Shown piece by piece: positions 25,325-34,500 of a DNA stretch of 55,145 bases. The DNA is from Elusimicrobiota bacterium. GTDB taxonomy: Bacteria > Elusimicrobiota > Elusimicrobia > JACQJP01. Position 1 is the first letter of the stretch. Every line of letters begins with the position of its first letter. Under the pieces are notes generated by a model. It made no database searches. It was given only the letters and a program-made list of their open reading frames with translations, and was not told the origin of the DNA. A program made the position numbers and the translations under genes. Location: the NCBI GenBank assembly GCA_016204975.1, contig JACQJP010000017.1:1-55145 (forward strand). Reading direction: 5' to 3'.

Positions 25325-26231
25325 GCCGCTCCTTTTTTGCCTGCTTCCATTCCTTCTGAGCCGGGGTTTCTCGGAATCCTCTTCTTTCCGTTTGGTTCAG
25401 GAAGAGTCCGACCACCGTCTGTATCTTTGGGTTTTTCCCTCACGTGTGCGCACCCCCTTTCCGGAAAACAATCGGGTTTGGGCCAGGGTGTATCTGCCGA
25501 GGGCTACCAAAAGGGTTCCCACTGTCCTGGTGCTGCCGATTCTGGCCGCGCGCAACACCTGGGTGGAGGAGAGGTTCTGCCGTCTGTTTGCGCGGGCGGG
25601 GCTGGCCGCGGTGCTTTTGGAGTTGCCCTACCAGTTTCATCGCCGCCCGGACCCCTGGGGTTTGGGGGAGGGACGGGTGGGGGTCCATTCGGGGGCGGTT
25701 TTTCTCTCGCGCGATCCCGAGGTCCTGGCGCGCAATTTCCGGCAGGCGGTATCGGATGCGGTGCAGGCCGCGGAGAGGCTTCAGGCGTTGGATTTTGTTC
25801 AAAAAGATGCCCTGGGGGTTTTAGGAATCAGTTTGGGGGCGATGGTGGGGGCGGCGGCCTTCAAGAAGACCCCGGCCTTGCGGGCGGGGGTTTTTTTGTT
25901 GGGGGGGGCGGATTTTCCGCGCTGGGTCTACGAAAGCAAGATGACCGCTTTTCACGCGGCCCGAAGCGGCTGGACCCAGGCGCAGTTGCGCAGGATTTGG
26001 GAGGACGTGGACCCTTTGTATCTGAAGGATGTGGAGGGGGTGCGTTCGGTGCTTCTGGTCAATGCGCGGTGGGACCGCATCGTCCCTGCGAAAAATGCAC
26101 GGGCTTTAAAGAAGGCCTTTCCTTTCTCCAGGCAGGTTTGGGTGCCCTTCGGGCATTACAGCTCGGCCGTGCATCTGATTTGGCTACCGGACTATGTGTT
26201 GCGCTATTTCGAGCGGCATTTGAAGCCATAG
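25278..26231 (+). CDS. alpha/beta hydrolase family protein
   Basis: VPTVLVLPILAARNTWVEERFCRLFARAGLAAVLLELPY; DALGVLGISLGAMVGAA nucleophile elbow; VLLVNARWDRIVP; VPFGHYS. Confidence 0.75.
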   Translation: MGTSIRVPFPRSSAFRPLLFCLLPFLLSRGFSESSSFRLVQEESDHRLYLWVFPSRVRTPFPENNRVWARVYLPRATKRVPTVLVLPILAARNTWVEERFCRLFARAGLAAVLLELPYQFHRRPDPWGLGEGRVGVHSGAVFLSRDPEVLARNFRQAVSDAVQAAERLQALDFVQKDALGVLGISLGAMVGAAAFKKTPALRAGVFLLGGADFPRWVYESKMTAFHAARSGWTQAQLRRIWEDVDPLYLKDVEGVRSVLLVNARWDRIVPAKNARALKKAFPFSRQVWVPFGHYSSAVHLIWLPDYVLRYFERHLKP

Positions 26232-26272
26232 GTCAATCATATTTTCTATAATTCCTCGACTTTTGCAAAAAC

Positions 26273-27592
26273 ATGCTTATTACTTTATTGTGGGTGTTTT
26301 TCCATGGTTTTGCCCATGGGGTGACCTTTGAGGACATCTTTCCGGGGGCCTGGGCGGCGGGGGTGGGACAGGCCTATACCGCCTTGGGGGATGATACCTT
26401 CTCCCTATTTTACAATCCGGCGGCTCTGGCGGATCGAGACCACCTGGAAGTCTCCTTTGATCTGGGACGCTCCTTTTCCCCGAGTCCGGTCACCTCTCCC
26501 CTTTCCTTGGGAGCTTGGACCTATTCCCGCCCGGTGCCCGTCCGACCGGGGGCTAATTTTTCCGCCTCGTGGATGTGGCTGCGGCAAGGTGAGGTGGCCG
26601 ATCGGGATTCCTTCCATTTTTCCTGGGCCCAACCGTTTGTGATCCCCCAGCTGCAAGGGTATCTTCAGAAACCAATCAAGGTGGGGGGGAGCTTCAAGAT
26701 TTTAAGCGTTCGCCGTCCGAGCGGATCCGATGTGGGGATCGGCTTAGATGGGGGGGTGCTCCTGGAGGCCGAGAATAATCTGCGGTTTGGTTTTTCCTTT
26801 TTGGGTTTGGACACGGGCAACCTGGGACTCCAGACTCCGTTTGTCAGTTGGGGCCTTTCTTATCCCTACCGATTCCTGAGTCTCAACGCGGATCTGAGGA
26901 TCCGCAAGGGCTTGACGGTGGTCTACCCCGGCATAGAAGCGACCCTCCTGGAGGGGCTGCTGCAACTGCGTTTCGGGAAGGGCATGCCCATTGGGGGGGT
27001 GGGTGGCGTAGCCTTTGGGTTGGGGCTCAGGATCTTGCCTTGGATTGTGGATTATGCGGTGACGCTGCCCATTGAGGGACTGCATCAAAACGGCGGATCC
27101 CACCGCATCTCCCTCGCCTATCGCTTTGGGGAGGCTCCCTTCTACACCCGCTTTGTGGGAAGGGCTTCTGAGCGGGCGGAGAGCCTCAGGAAAGAGATCT
27201 CGCAGTTGGAAAAACACAAGGAGACTTTGCAGGAGGGGATCCGGGAGGCCTCCATCAATCAGCGTTTGGCCCAGGAGGACTTTCGGCGGTTGGAACTGAG
27301 GCTGGAGGATTTAAAACTGCAAGAGAAACGGCTGTTGCGGGAGCTGGGGCGCCCGAAGCCTCCCAGCCCTCCCGCGTCAAAGTCCCTGATAATAAAAAAA
27401 GCCGTCTCCCCAAAGACTCTCCAATGGCCCAGGAGCCATCGCGTCGCTGCCGGCGAAACCTTGCGTAGCCTGGCACAGAGGTATTACGGAGACGCCAACC
27501 TCTGGGAGAAGATTTATAAGGCCAACCGCGGCTCCATTGAGCGGGGGCTGCCCCAGGTGGGTTCGGACCTAGTCATCCCCGACCCCCGGTAG
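26273..27592 (+). CDS. PorV/PorQ-like outer-membrane barrel with coiled coil and C-terminal LysM
   Basis: AAGVGQAYTALGDDTFSLFYNPAALAD; coiled coil SLRKEISQLEKHKETLQ...LEDLKLQEKRLLREL; HRVAAGETLRSLAQRYYGDANLWEKIYKANRGSI. Confidence 0.75.
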   Translation: MLITLLWVFFHGFAHGVTFEDIFPGAWAAGVGQAYTALGDDTFSLFYNPAALADRDHLEVSFDLGRSFSPSPVTSPLSLGAWTYSRPVPVRPGANFSASWMWLRQGEVADRDSFHFSWAQPFVIPQLQGYLQKPIKVGGSFKILSVRRPSGSDVGIGLDGGVLLEAENNLRFGFSFLGLDTGNLGLQTPFVSWGLSYPYRFLSLNADLRIRKGLTVVYPGIEATLLEGLLQLRFGKGMPIGGVGGVAFGLGLRILPWIVDYAVTLPIEGLHQNGGSHRISLAYRFGEAPFYTRFVGRASERAESLRKEISQLEKHKETLQEGIREASINQRLAQEDFRRLELRLEDLKLQEKRLLRELGRPKPPSPPASKSLIIKKAVSPKTLQWPRSHRVAAGETLRSLAQRYYGDANLWEKIYKANRGSIERGLPQVGSDLVIPDPR

Positions 27593-27611
27593 GGGTGTCC
27601 ACAGAGCCTTA

Positions 27612-28793
27612 ATGTCTCGTATTCTTGTTGCGATTCCTCAGGAGTCCTGGCGGCAGGATCTTGCTTTGCTGCTGGAATCTTTGGGACATGAGGTTTCCTC
27701 CGTACAGGCTCGCCCGGAGATGCTGGAGCATTTGAAGGGGGAGTTTCCGGAGCTGCTTTTTATGGCGGACGGGATCGAGGAGACTCCGGCGGAATCTCTG
27801 CTCCGGGAGATTCAGGTGGCCTCCCCTTTGACGACGGTCGTGGTGTGCTTGAAGAGCCGCGACGCGACCCGGGCGGTGGAGGTGCTCAAAGCGGGGGCGT
27901 TTGAGTGCGTGGCTCCACCCTGGACTTGCGAGGGGTTGGATGTGGTAATCCGTAAGGCCGTACGGTGGAGTGGGACGGCGCTTTCCCTGGCGGAGGCTTC
28001 CCGGCGGGAGCGGGTCAGGATCTGGCTGAGGTTTCCCCGGGTGTTGATCTGCGCCGCAGTCTTGGCGCTTCTCATCTCGGCAGGCCTGATAGGTCGGCGG
28101 GCCTATTTTCCAGCCCAGCCGCCGGAGGCTCCGCATTGGGCGCTGCCCTACCGCCACCCTGCCGGGCTGGCCTGGGACGGAAAGGTTTTGTGGGTGGCGG
28201 ACTGGTTTTCTCAAGCGGTTTATCTTGGGGAGTTGCACCCCGGATTTTCGGTGAAAAAAACCTATCATTTTCCCACTTGGGTCCCGGTGACCCTGGCTTT
28301 TGTGGAAGGAACGCTTTGGAGCGCCAGCGCCTCCGGCAAGATTCAGAAACACCTCCTGGACGGCTCCTTGACGGTGGTGGAGTCTTACCCCGCCGTCGGT
28401 CCGGCCACCACCGGACTTTGCTATGATGGGTTGTATCTTTGGAGCGCCGAGGCCTCCGCGCCCCTGATCACCAAGCACCTGCTGGATTCCAAGCTGAGTG
28501 TGGTGGAGCGGTATCCCTATCCCGGCGGCAAGCCCGCCGGCCTGGTCTACGATGGAAAGAACCTTTGGTCTTTGGACGCCGTTAGCGGCCAGCTTTTGGA
28601 GCATGATATCTCTCAGCCGGACCGGGTGCTCGGCCGTTGGCCATTGGAGATTTATCAGACTGGGCAGTGGAAGGCGGCAGGTCTGGCATGGGATGGGCGG
28701 TTTTTTTGGAGTGTGGCGGAGCCTCTCGAAGAGTCCGAAAGGTCTCAGGAGACAGCTCGCATTTTTCGCCACGGCGTCTTGCGGGAGGGGTAG
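27612..28793 (+). CDS. degenerate receiver domain, TM helix and predicted beta-propeller
   Basis: N-terminal CheY-like skeleton (AVEVLKAGAFECVAPPW); TM VLICAAVLALLISAGLI; four repeats around GLAWDGKVLWVAD / GLCYDGLYLWSAE / GLVYDGKNLWSLD / GLAWDGRFFWSVA. Confidence 0.7.
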   Translation: MSRILVAIPQESWRQDLALLLESLGHEVSSVQARPEMLEHLKGEFPELLFMADGIEETPAESLLREIQVASPLTTVVVCLKSRDATRAVEVLKAGAFECVAPPWTCEGLDVVIRKAVRWSGTALSLAEASRRERVRIWLRFPRVLICAAVLALLISAGLIGRRAYFPAQPPEAPHWALPYRHPAGLAWDGKVLWVADWFSQAVYLGELHPGFSVKKTYHFPTWVPVTLAFVEGTLWSASASGKIQKHLLDGSLTVVESYPAVGPATTGLCYDGLYLWSAEASAPLITKHLLDSKLSVVERYPYPGGKPAGLVYDGKNLWSLDAVSGQLLEHDISQPDRVLGRWPLEIYQTGQWKAAGLAWDGRFFWSVAEPLEESERSQETARIFRHGVLREG

Positions 28794-29111
28794 ATGCGGC
28801 GGCGCGTGGTTCGCCTGAGTCAGTGGATTCCGCTTTTGATCACCTATCCGGAACGGGAACTTCAAGATTCCTGGGGGCATCTGTTGGATCTGAGCCTTTT
28901 CGGAGCGCGCTTTCAGACGCGAGCGCCCTTGAAGAGAGGGCAGGAGATTTTTTTGAGCTTTTCGATTGGGGAGAATTTTTTTCAAAAGATTCGCTCTAGG
29001 ACGGTGCGGGCCCGGCGCGATGCGGAAGGATATTGGCTGGCCGGGGCGGAGTTTTTGGAGCCGCCGGAAAAGAAGCGCCTGAAGGATGTCTTGGTGAGGT
29101 TGGTAGGATGA
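28794..29111 (+). CDS. PilZ domain protein
   Basis: RRRVVR and DLSLFGAR (RxxxR and DxSxxG). Confidence 0.8.
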   Translation: MRRRVVRLSQWIPLLITYPERELQDSWGHLLDLSLFGARFQTRAPLKRGQEIFLSFSIGENFFQKIRSRTVRARRDAEGYWLAGAEFLEPPEKKRLKDVLVRLVG

Positions 29112-30178
29112 AATTTACCATCTATTTGCTTTTTCCGTTTGACCTGGGGTTGGAGCTGGATTTTTCCGGCAAGGATCAAAACAAGATATTTAAGGAGCTT
29201 GCCACCCGGCAGATTCCCGATCTGACCCTGGAAGGGCAGGTCCTTTCCTCTGCGGAGGTCACCTTTCAGATCTATCGCTTTGGGGTAGGGCTCATCCAGA
29301 CGGCCTTCAGTTTGGAGGCGGATCTGGAGCGCTGCGCGCAGCTGGCGTGGAACGCCGATCGAATCCGCCTGGGAAAAAGGGATTTGGTGGGATATTGCCA
29401 ATCCATGGTGGAGGGGATTATCGAGCGGGCTAAGCCTTACGCCACCTACACTTATGACCAGCGTTTGGAGGAGTCGGAGGTCTTTCCGGTGTTTGTCCTG
29501 CAGGATTTTATCCGCAAGGACGCCGGGGGGTTTATCCGCCGGCATGAGAAGCTCCTCTACGGCATCGTGGCCAATGAGCCGGACTGGAGCCGCCTGTCTC
29601 CCTTTGTCTTAAAGCAGGATCCCTTGGAAAACTACGGCTACTATGAGTACGAGTTGATACTGATTAAGCGCTACGGGTCGGTGGTGAGTTCGGCGCAATC
29701 CAAGGAGCTGATGGAGTCCATCGCCACCAGCTACGCCCAGTACTGGAGCCTCCGCTCCTACTCCGCCTACTTAGATGGCGAGATGGAACGGACACAGAAG
29801 CTGTTGGAAGATTTGCCTCCCTTTTATAAGTTTTGGAAAGCCCCGCAGCGCTACCGGCGCTATAGCGAGGAGGCGATTGATTTTAGCCGGGATAAGCTCT
29901 CCATCGTGGATTCCTTGTATAACCGTTCCGCGCTGAGAATCGCTTCCGATTCCGATTGGTACTTTCGAAGGTTTTCGGAGACGGCGGCGAAGGTATTTCA
30001 GGTGGAGGAGATGTATCGGGAGGTGGAGCTTAAATTGGATCGAATTGAGAGCGCCTACAACTCCGCCCGGGACTACATCGCCACCAACTTCTTCATCATT
30101 TTGGATTTTATCTTTTTCTTCTGGTTGACCTGGTCCATCCTGGATACCTACCTCCTGTGGAAGATGGCCGGAAAGTAG
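29108..30178 (+). CDS. hypothetical protein with C-terminal membrane anchor
   Basis: C-terminal FFIILDFIFFFWLTWSILDTYLLW; ATGA overlap with PilZ gene. Weak DUF155/CorA-like layout only. Confidence 0.55.
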   Translation: MKFTIYLLFPFDLGLELDFSGKDQNKIFKELATRQIPDLTLEGQVLSSAEVTFQIYRFGVGLIQTAFSLEADLERCAQLAWNADRIRLGKRDLVGYCQSMVEGIIERAKPYATYTYDQRLEESEVFPVFVLQDFIRKDAGGFIRRHEKLLYGIVANEPDWSRLSPFVLKQDPLENYGYYEYELILIKRYGSVVSSAQSKELMESIATSYAQYWSLRSYSAYLDGEMERTQKLLEDLPPFYKFWKAPQRYRRYSEEAIDFSRDKLSIVDSLYNRSALRIASDSDWYFRRFSETAAKVFQVEEMYREVELKLDRIESAYNSARDYIATNFFIILDFIFFFWLTWSILDTYLLWKMAGK

Positions 30179-30189
30179 GCGGCGTCCTG

Positions 30190-31290
30190 ATGGGGCGTGA
30201 GAAAATGTTAAAAAGAACTCCCTTGTATGAGTTGCAAAAGCGGGCCGGGGCCAAGTTCGTGGATTTTCACGGTTGGGAGCTGCCGCTTCATTATGGGAGC
30301 ATTCTCCAAGAGCACCATGCCGTCCGCCGAGGGGCCGGGCTGTTTGACATCTCCCACATGGGACGTTTCTGGATCCGGGGTCCGGGGGCCTTTGCGTTTC
30401 TCCAGAAAACGACCAGCAACGACTTCCGGCGGGCGCCGGTAGGACGGGCCCTCTATACGCATCTTTTAAACGAGCGGGGAGGGGTGATGGACGATGTGGT
30501 GGTGTTCTGTCTCCGGCAGGATGTGTATGGGATGGTGGTCAATGCCGGACGTCGTCAGGTGGATTGGGAGTGGCTTAGGACCCATACCGGCAAAGCCCAG
30601 ATGGAACTGGAGGACGTTTCAGAAGAGTCCGCCATGCTGGGGCTTCAGGGGCCGAGTTCTCCTAAGCTTCTGGAGGGTTTCTGCCCCTCGGCGCTGGCCC
30701 TGAAACGCTTCGGGGTCTTACAGACCCAATATGACAACCAGAGGCTTCTGGTCAGCCGCACCGGTTATACGGGGGAGGATGGGTTTGAGTGGATTGTGTC
30801 GCGTAGCGTGGCCCCTTCGCTTTGGGAGAGACTTCTGGCTTTGGGAGAGCCTGGCCGTTTGAGGCCCTGCGGCCTGGGCGCGCGGGACACCTTGAGGTTG
30901 GAGGCCGGGTATTTGCTGTATGGCGCCGACATTGACGAGGAACATACGCCTTTGGAAGCGGGTTACGATTGGGTGGTGCGTTGGGACAAGGGCTCCTTCA
31001 TCGGTCGGGAGGCTCTGGAGCGCCAGAGGGAGAACGGATTCTCTAAGAAGATACGCGGGGTGAAGCTTTTAGAAAAGGGCGTCCTGCATGCTGGCGCCTC
31101 GGTCCTGTTTCAAGGGAAGGGGGTGGGGAAGCTGACCAGCGGAAGTTTTTCGCCGAGTTTAGGCGTGGGAATCGGCATGGGATATTTGGAGGAAAAACTT
31201 CCGGCCGGCGCGCGGGTAGAGGTGGAGGTGCGGGGTAGGCGCCTGGCGGCGGAGGTGGTGCCGCTTCCCTTTTATGCTAAAGGAAAGTAA
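30190..31290 (+). CDS. gcvT: glycine cleavage system T protein
   Basis: FVDFHGWELPLHYGSILQEHHAVRRGAGLFDISHMGRFWI; SRTGYTGEDGFE; GARDTLRLEAGYLLYG. Confidence 0.96.
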   Translation: MGREKMLKRTPLYELQKRAGAKFVDFHGWELPLHYGSILQEHHAVRRGAGLFDISHMGRFWIRGPGAFAFLQKTTSNDFRRAPVGRALYTHLLNERGGVMDDVVVFCLRQDVYGMVVNAGRRQVDWEWLRTHTGKAQMELEDVSEESAMLGLQGPSSPKLLEGFCPSALALKRFGVLQTQYDNQRLLVSRTGYTGEDGFEWIVSRSVAPSLWERLLALGEPGRLRPCGLGARDTLRLEAGYLLYGADIDEEHTPLEAGYDWVVRWDKGSFIGREALERQRENGFSKKIRGVKLLEKGVLHAGASVLFQGKGVGKLTSGSFSPSLGVGIGMGYLEEKLPAGARVEVEVRGRRLAAEVVPLPFYAKGK

Positions 31291-31310
31291 AATAAAATCC
31301 GGAGCTTGCG

Positions 31311-31706
31311 ATGCCAAACCCTGAGCAGTGTCGGTTCGCAAAGACCCATGAGTGGATTTTTGCGCAGGGGAACCAGGCCACGGTGGGCCTCTCCGATCAT
31401 GCGCAGCGGGAGATTTCGGATGTCGTCTATGTGGAGCTTCCTGTGGTCGGGCGAAAACTCAAAGCCGGGGAGTCCTGTGCGGTGGTGGAGTCGGTCAAGG
31501 CCGCCTTTGATGTCTATGCGCCGGTTTCTGGGACGGTGACGGAGGTGAATCAGGAGCTTCACAATGATGTGTCCCGGATCAATCAGTCTCCCTATGAGAA
31601 GGGCTGGATGTTCCGGTTGGAGATGGAGGATCCTTCCCAGTGGAGTCGGCAGATGGATCATGCGGCGTACCAGGAGTTTGTGAAGAGCGCGGCGAGTTCC
31701 CACTGA
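31311..31706 (+). CDS. gcvH: glycine cleavage system H protein
   Basis: THEWIFAQGNQATVGLSDHAQREISDVVYVELP; AVVESVKAAFDVYAPVSG lipoyl-lysine site. Confidence 0.96.
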   Translation: MPNPEQCRFAKTHEWIFAQGNQATVGLSDHAQREISDVVYVELPVVGRKLKAGESCAVVESVKAAFDVYAPVSGTVTEVNQELHNDVSRINQSPYEKGWMFRLEMEDPSQWSRQMDHAAYQEFVKSAASSH

Positions 31707-33040
31707 TGTTTGTTCCCACCACGGATTCAGAAAAGCGGGAGATGCTTGAAGCCATCGGGGTGGATTGCGTGGAGGAGCTTTTCCAATCTATTCCACCCTC
31801 TCTGCGCTTTCCAGGCCTGAGGGGCCTTCCGCCCCCCGCCGGTGAGCTGGAGGTTTTTCGCCATGTTCAGGCATTGGCGGAGGGGAATCGTCCTCTGCGG
31901 TGTTTCGCTGGAGCGGGGGCCTATGACCATTATATTCCCTCCGCTGTCTGGGCGTTGGCCATGCGGGGGGAATTCGCCACCGCCTACACCCCCTACCAGG
32001 CGGAGGCCAACCAGGGGGCGCTTCAGGCGCTCTATGAGTTCCAGAGCCTGGTTTGTGAGCTTTTGGGCACCGAGGTGGCCAATGCTTCTCTATACGATGG
32101 AGCCAGCGCCCTGGCGGAGGCGGTTTTGATGGCGCTGCGTCACCACCCCGAACGCCGGAAGGTGTTGTATTCCCAGGGAATTCACCCCCAGAGCCTCCAG
32201 ACCCTAAAGACCTACGCGGCCAATCTGGAGGTGGAGTGGGTTCCGCTTCCTCTGACCCCTGAGGGGACAACCGATCTTAATCAACTTCGGCAGAAGCTTT
32301 CGGAGGAGGTGGCCTGCGTCCTTCTGCAGCACCCCAATTTCTTCGGGTGCTTGGAGGAGGTGGAGGAGGTTTGCCACGCCTCTAGCGCCCAGGGGGCGCT
32401 GTCGGTTGTTTCCACCTATCCGGTGGCCTTGGGACTTCTGCGTCCTCCGGGGGAGTGTGGAGCGGACGCGGTGGTGGCGGAGGGGCAGTCTTTGGGAATT
32501 CCCCTGAGCTTCGGAGGACCGTATCTCGGACTTTTTGGGACCCGGCAGGCCCTGTTGCGCCGAATTCCTGGACGGATCTGCGGAATGACCGCGGACTTGG
32601 AAGGCAGTCGTAGCTTTGTCTTGACGTTGCAGGCCAGGGAGCAGCACATCCGTAGGGAAAGGGCGACCTCCAACATCTGCACCAATGAGGCCTTGTGCGC
32701 CTTGGCGGCCAGCATCTTTTTGGCCTTGTTGGGGCCCCAAGGGCTTCGAGAGTTGGCGGAGCTGAATTTTTACCTGGCCCATCGGCTGGCGCGTAGGCTG
32801 GAGAGGCTGCCCGGATTTAGGCTTAGGTATGCCACTCCCTTCTTCAATGAGTTTGTGCTGGATTGCCCCGTCCCTGCCGGGAAGCTCCATCGGAAGATGC
32901 GGGCCAAGGGGTATCTGGCGGGAGTCTGCTTGGACCCATGGTTTCCGAAACTCAAAAACAGCCTGCTTCTTTGCGCGACAGAGACCAGGACGGAACAGGA
33001 GCAGGAGGAGTTTTGCGCAGAGCTCAAGAGATGCCTCTAA
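31706..33040 (+). CDS. gcvPA: glycine dehydrogenase (decarboxylating) subunit 1
   Basis: FAGAGAYDHYIPSAVWALAMRGEFATAYTPYQAEANQGALQALYEFQSLVCELLGTEVANASLYDGASALAEA. Confidence 0.96.
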   Translation: MFVPTTDSEKREMLEAIGVDCVEELFQSIPPSLRFPGLRGLPPPAGELEVFRHVQALAEGNRPLRCFAGAGAYDHYIPSAVWALAMRGEFATAYTPYQAEANQGALQALYEFQSLVCELLGTEVANASLYDGASALAEAVLMALRHHPERRKVLYSQGIHPQSLQTLKTYAANLEVEWVPLPLTPEGTTDLNQLRQKLSEEVACVLLQHPNFFGCLEEVEEVCHASSAQGALSVVSTYPVALGLLRPPGECGADAVVAEGQSLGIPLSFGGPYLGLFGTRQALLRRIPGRICGMTADLEGSRSFVLTLQAREQHIRRERATSNICTNEALCALAASIFLALLGPQGLRELAELNFYLAHRLARRLERLPGFRLRYATPFFNEFVLDCPVPAGKLHRKMRAKGYLAGVCLDPWFPKLKNSLLLCATETRTEQEQEEFCAELKRCL

Positions 33041-34500
33041 GGGCGGAGCCTCTGCTGTCGGAGCGCTCGGTTCGCGGCCGGCGAGGCGTGAGGTACCCTC
33101 GGCCTGCCCGTTTGCCTGCGGATCATGAGTTGCCTGCGCACTTGCGCCGAAGGGCCCTGCGGCTTCCGGAACTCTCGGAACTGGATGTGGTTCGGCATTA
33201 CACGCGGCTTTCTCAGAAAAATTTCGGGGTGGACACCCATTTTATTCCCTTGGGTTCCTGCACCATGAAATACAATCCCAAGTTGAATGATCGTTTGAGC
33301 TTCCTGCCGGGTTTTCAGAATCTCCATCCCCTCACAACGCAGGAGGCGCTGCAGGGGATCCTGGAGCTCTTCTTTGAACTGGAGAAGTGGCTTTGCGAGC
33401 TTTGCGGCATGGATGCCTTTACCCTGCAGCCGGCTGCGGGGGCGCATGGGGAGCTGGCCGGCATTTTGATTGCCAGGGCCTACCACCGGAGCCGAAAAGA
33501 GTCGGCCAGGGTGGAGGTTTTAATTCCCGACTCCGCCCATGGAACCAACCCCGCCTCGGCAGCGCTGGGAGGGTTTACGGTCATTCCCATCCGTTCCAAC
33601 ACGCGGGGAAGGGTGGATCTGGAGGATTTTAAAAGCAAGCTGGGTCCCCGGACGGCTCTGGTGATGCTGACCGTCCCCAATACGCTGGGACTTTTTGAAG
33701 ATGAAATCCTGGAGATTGCAAGGCTCGGCCATGAGGCGGGGGCTCTGTTATATCTGGACGGCGCCAATCTGAACGCCTTGATGGGAATCCTAAAGCCCGG
33801 GGAGTTGGGTTTTGACCTGTTGCATCTCAACCTGCATAAGACCTTCTCCATTCCCCATGGGGGAGGGGGCCCGGGAGGAGGGCCTTTGGGGGTGCGTAAG
33901 TCCTTGGAAGATTTTCTGCCGATGCCCCGCGTGGTTCGGGAAAAGGGCGCCTACCGCCTGCGGGAAAATTCCAAAAAGACAATCGGAAGAATCCGCTCTT
34001 TTTTCGGCAACGTGGGGGCGTTGGTTCGGGCCTATGCCTACATCCGCTCTTTGGGAGGGACGGGGTTGCGGCAAGTCAGCGAGACGGCGGTCCTGCATGC
34101 CAACTACCTCCGGGTGAGGCTCCGCAAGGAGTTTCCGTCTTTCGTGGATGAGCCCTGCATGCATGAGTGCGTGCTCCAGGCCGTAGGGCCCTCCTGGAAC
34201 GGGGTGAAGACACAGGACGTGGCCAAGCGCCTTTTGGATTTCGGGTTTTACGCCCCCACCATCTACTTTCCGCTGATTGTTCCGGAAGCTTTGATGATCG
34301 AGCCCACCGAGACGGAGTCCAAACAGACACTGGATGAGTTTATCGAGGCGATGCGGCAGATCGCGCAGGAAGCCCAAAGCTGCCCGGAGAGGCTTCGGGC
34401 GGCTCCGCACCATACGCATGTCCGGCGGGTGGATGAGGTCCAGGCGGCCCGGAAGCCGAATCTGCGGTGGGGCAGGGGGGAGGGTGGCGGAGGCCTTTAG
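33031..34500 (+). CDS. gcvPB: glycine dehydrogenase (decarboxylating) subunit 2
   Basis: PLGSCTMKYNPKLND; QPAAGAHGELAGILIARAYH; PDSAHGTNPASAALGG; LNLHKTFSIPHGGGGPGGGP. Confidence 0.96.
   Translation: MPLRAEPLLSERSVRGRRGVRYPRPARLPADHELPAHLRRRALRLPELSELDVVRHYTRLSQKNFGVDTHFIPLGSCTMKYNPKLNDRLSFLPGFQNLHPLTTQEALQGILELFFELEKWLCELCGMDAFTLQPAAGAHGELAGILIARAYHRSRKESARVEVLIPDSAHGTNPASAALGGFTVIPIRSNTRGRVDLEDFKSKLGPRTALVMLTVPNTLGLFEDEILEIARLGHEAGALLYLDGANLNALMGILKPGELGFDLLHLNLHKTFSIPHGGGGPGGGPLGVRKSLEDFLPMPRVVREKGAYRLRENSKKTIGRIRSFFGNVGALVRAYAYIRSLGGTGLRQVSETAVLHANYLRVRLRKEFPSFVDEPCMHECVLQAVGPSWNGVKTQDVAKRLLDFGFYAPTIYFPLIVPEALMIEPTETESKQTLDEFIEAMRQIAQEAQSCPERLRAAPHHTHVRRVDEVQAARKPNLRWGRGEGGGGL

Noticed and set aside
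25337-26251. 304-aa Gly-rich plus-strand ORF overlapping the alpha/beta hydrolase
   Set aside because: Off-frame shadow; the hydrolase frame has the nucleophile elbow and signal peptide.
27609-28985. 458-aa antisense ORF opposite the pseudo-receiver gene
   Set aside because: Low-complexity basic/Pro/Gln composition; the sense frame has coherent domain repeats.
30157-30189. Glycine riboswitch upstream of gcvT
   Set aside because: No room: gcvT follows the preceding gene directly and no glycine aptamer-like sequence is visible.
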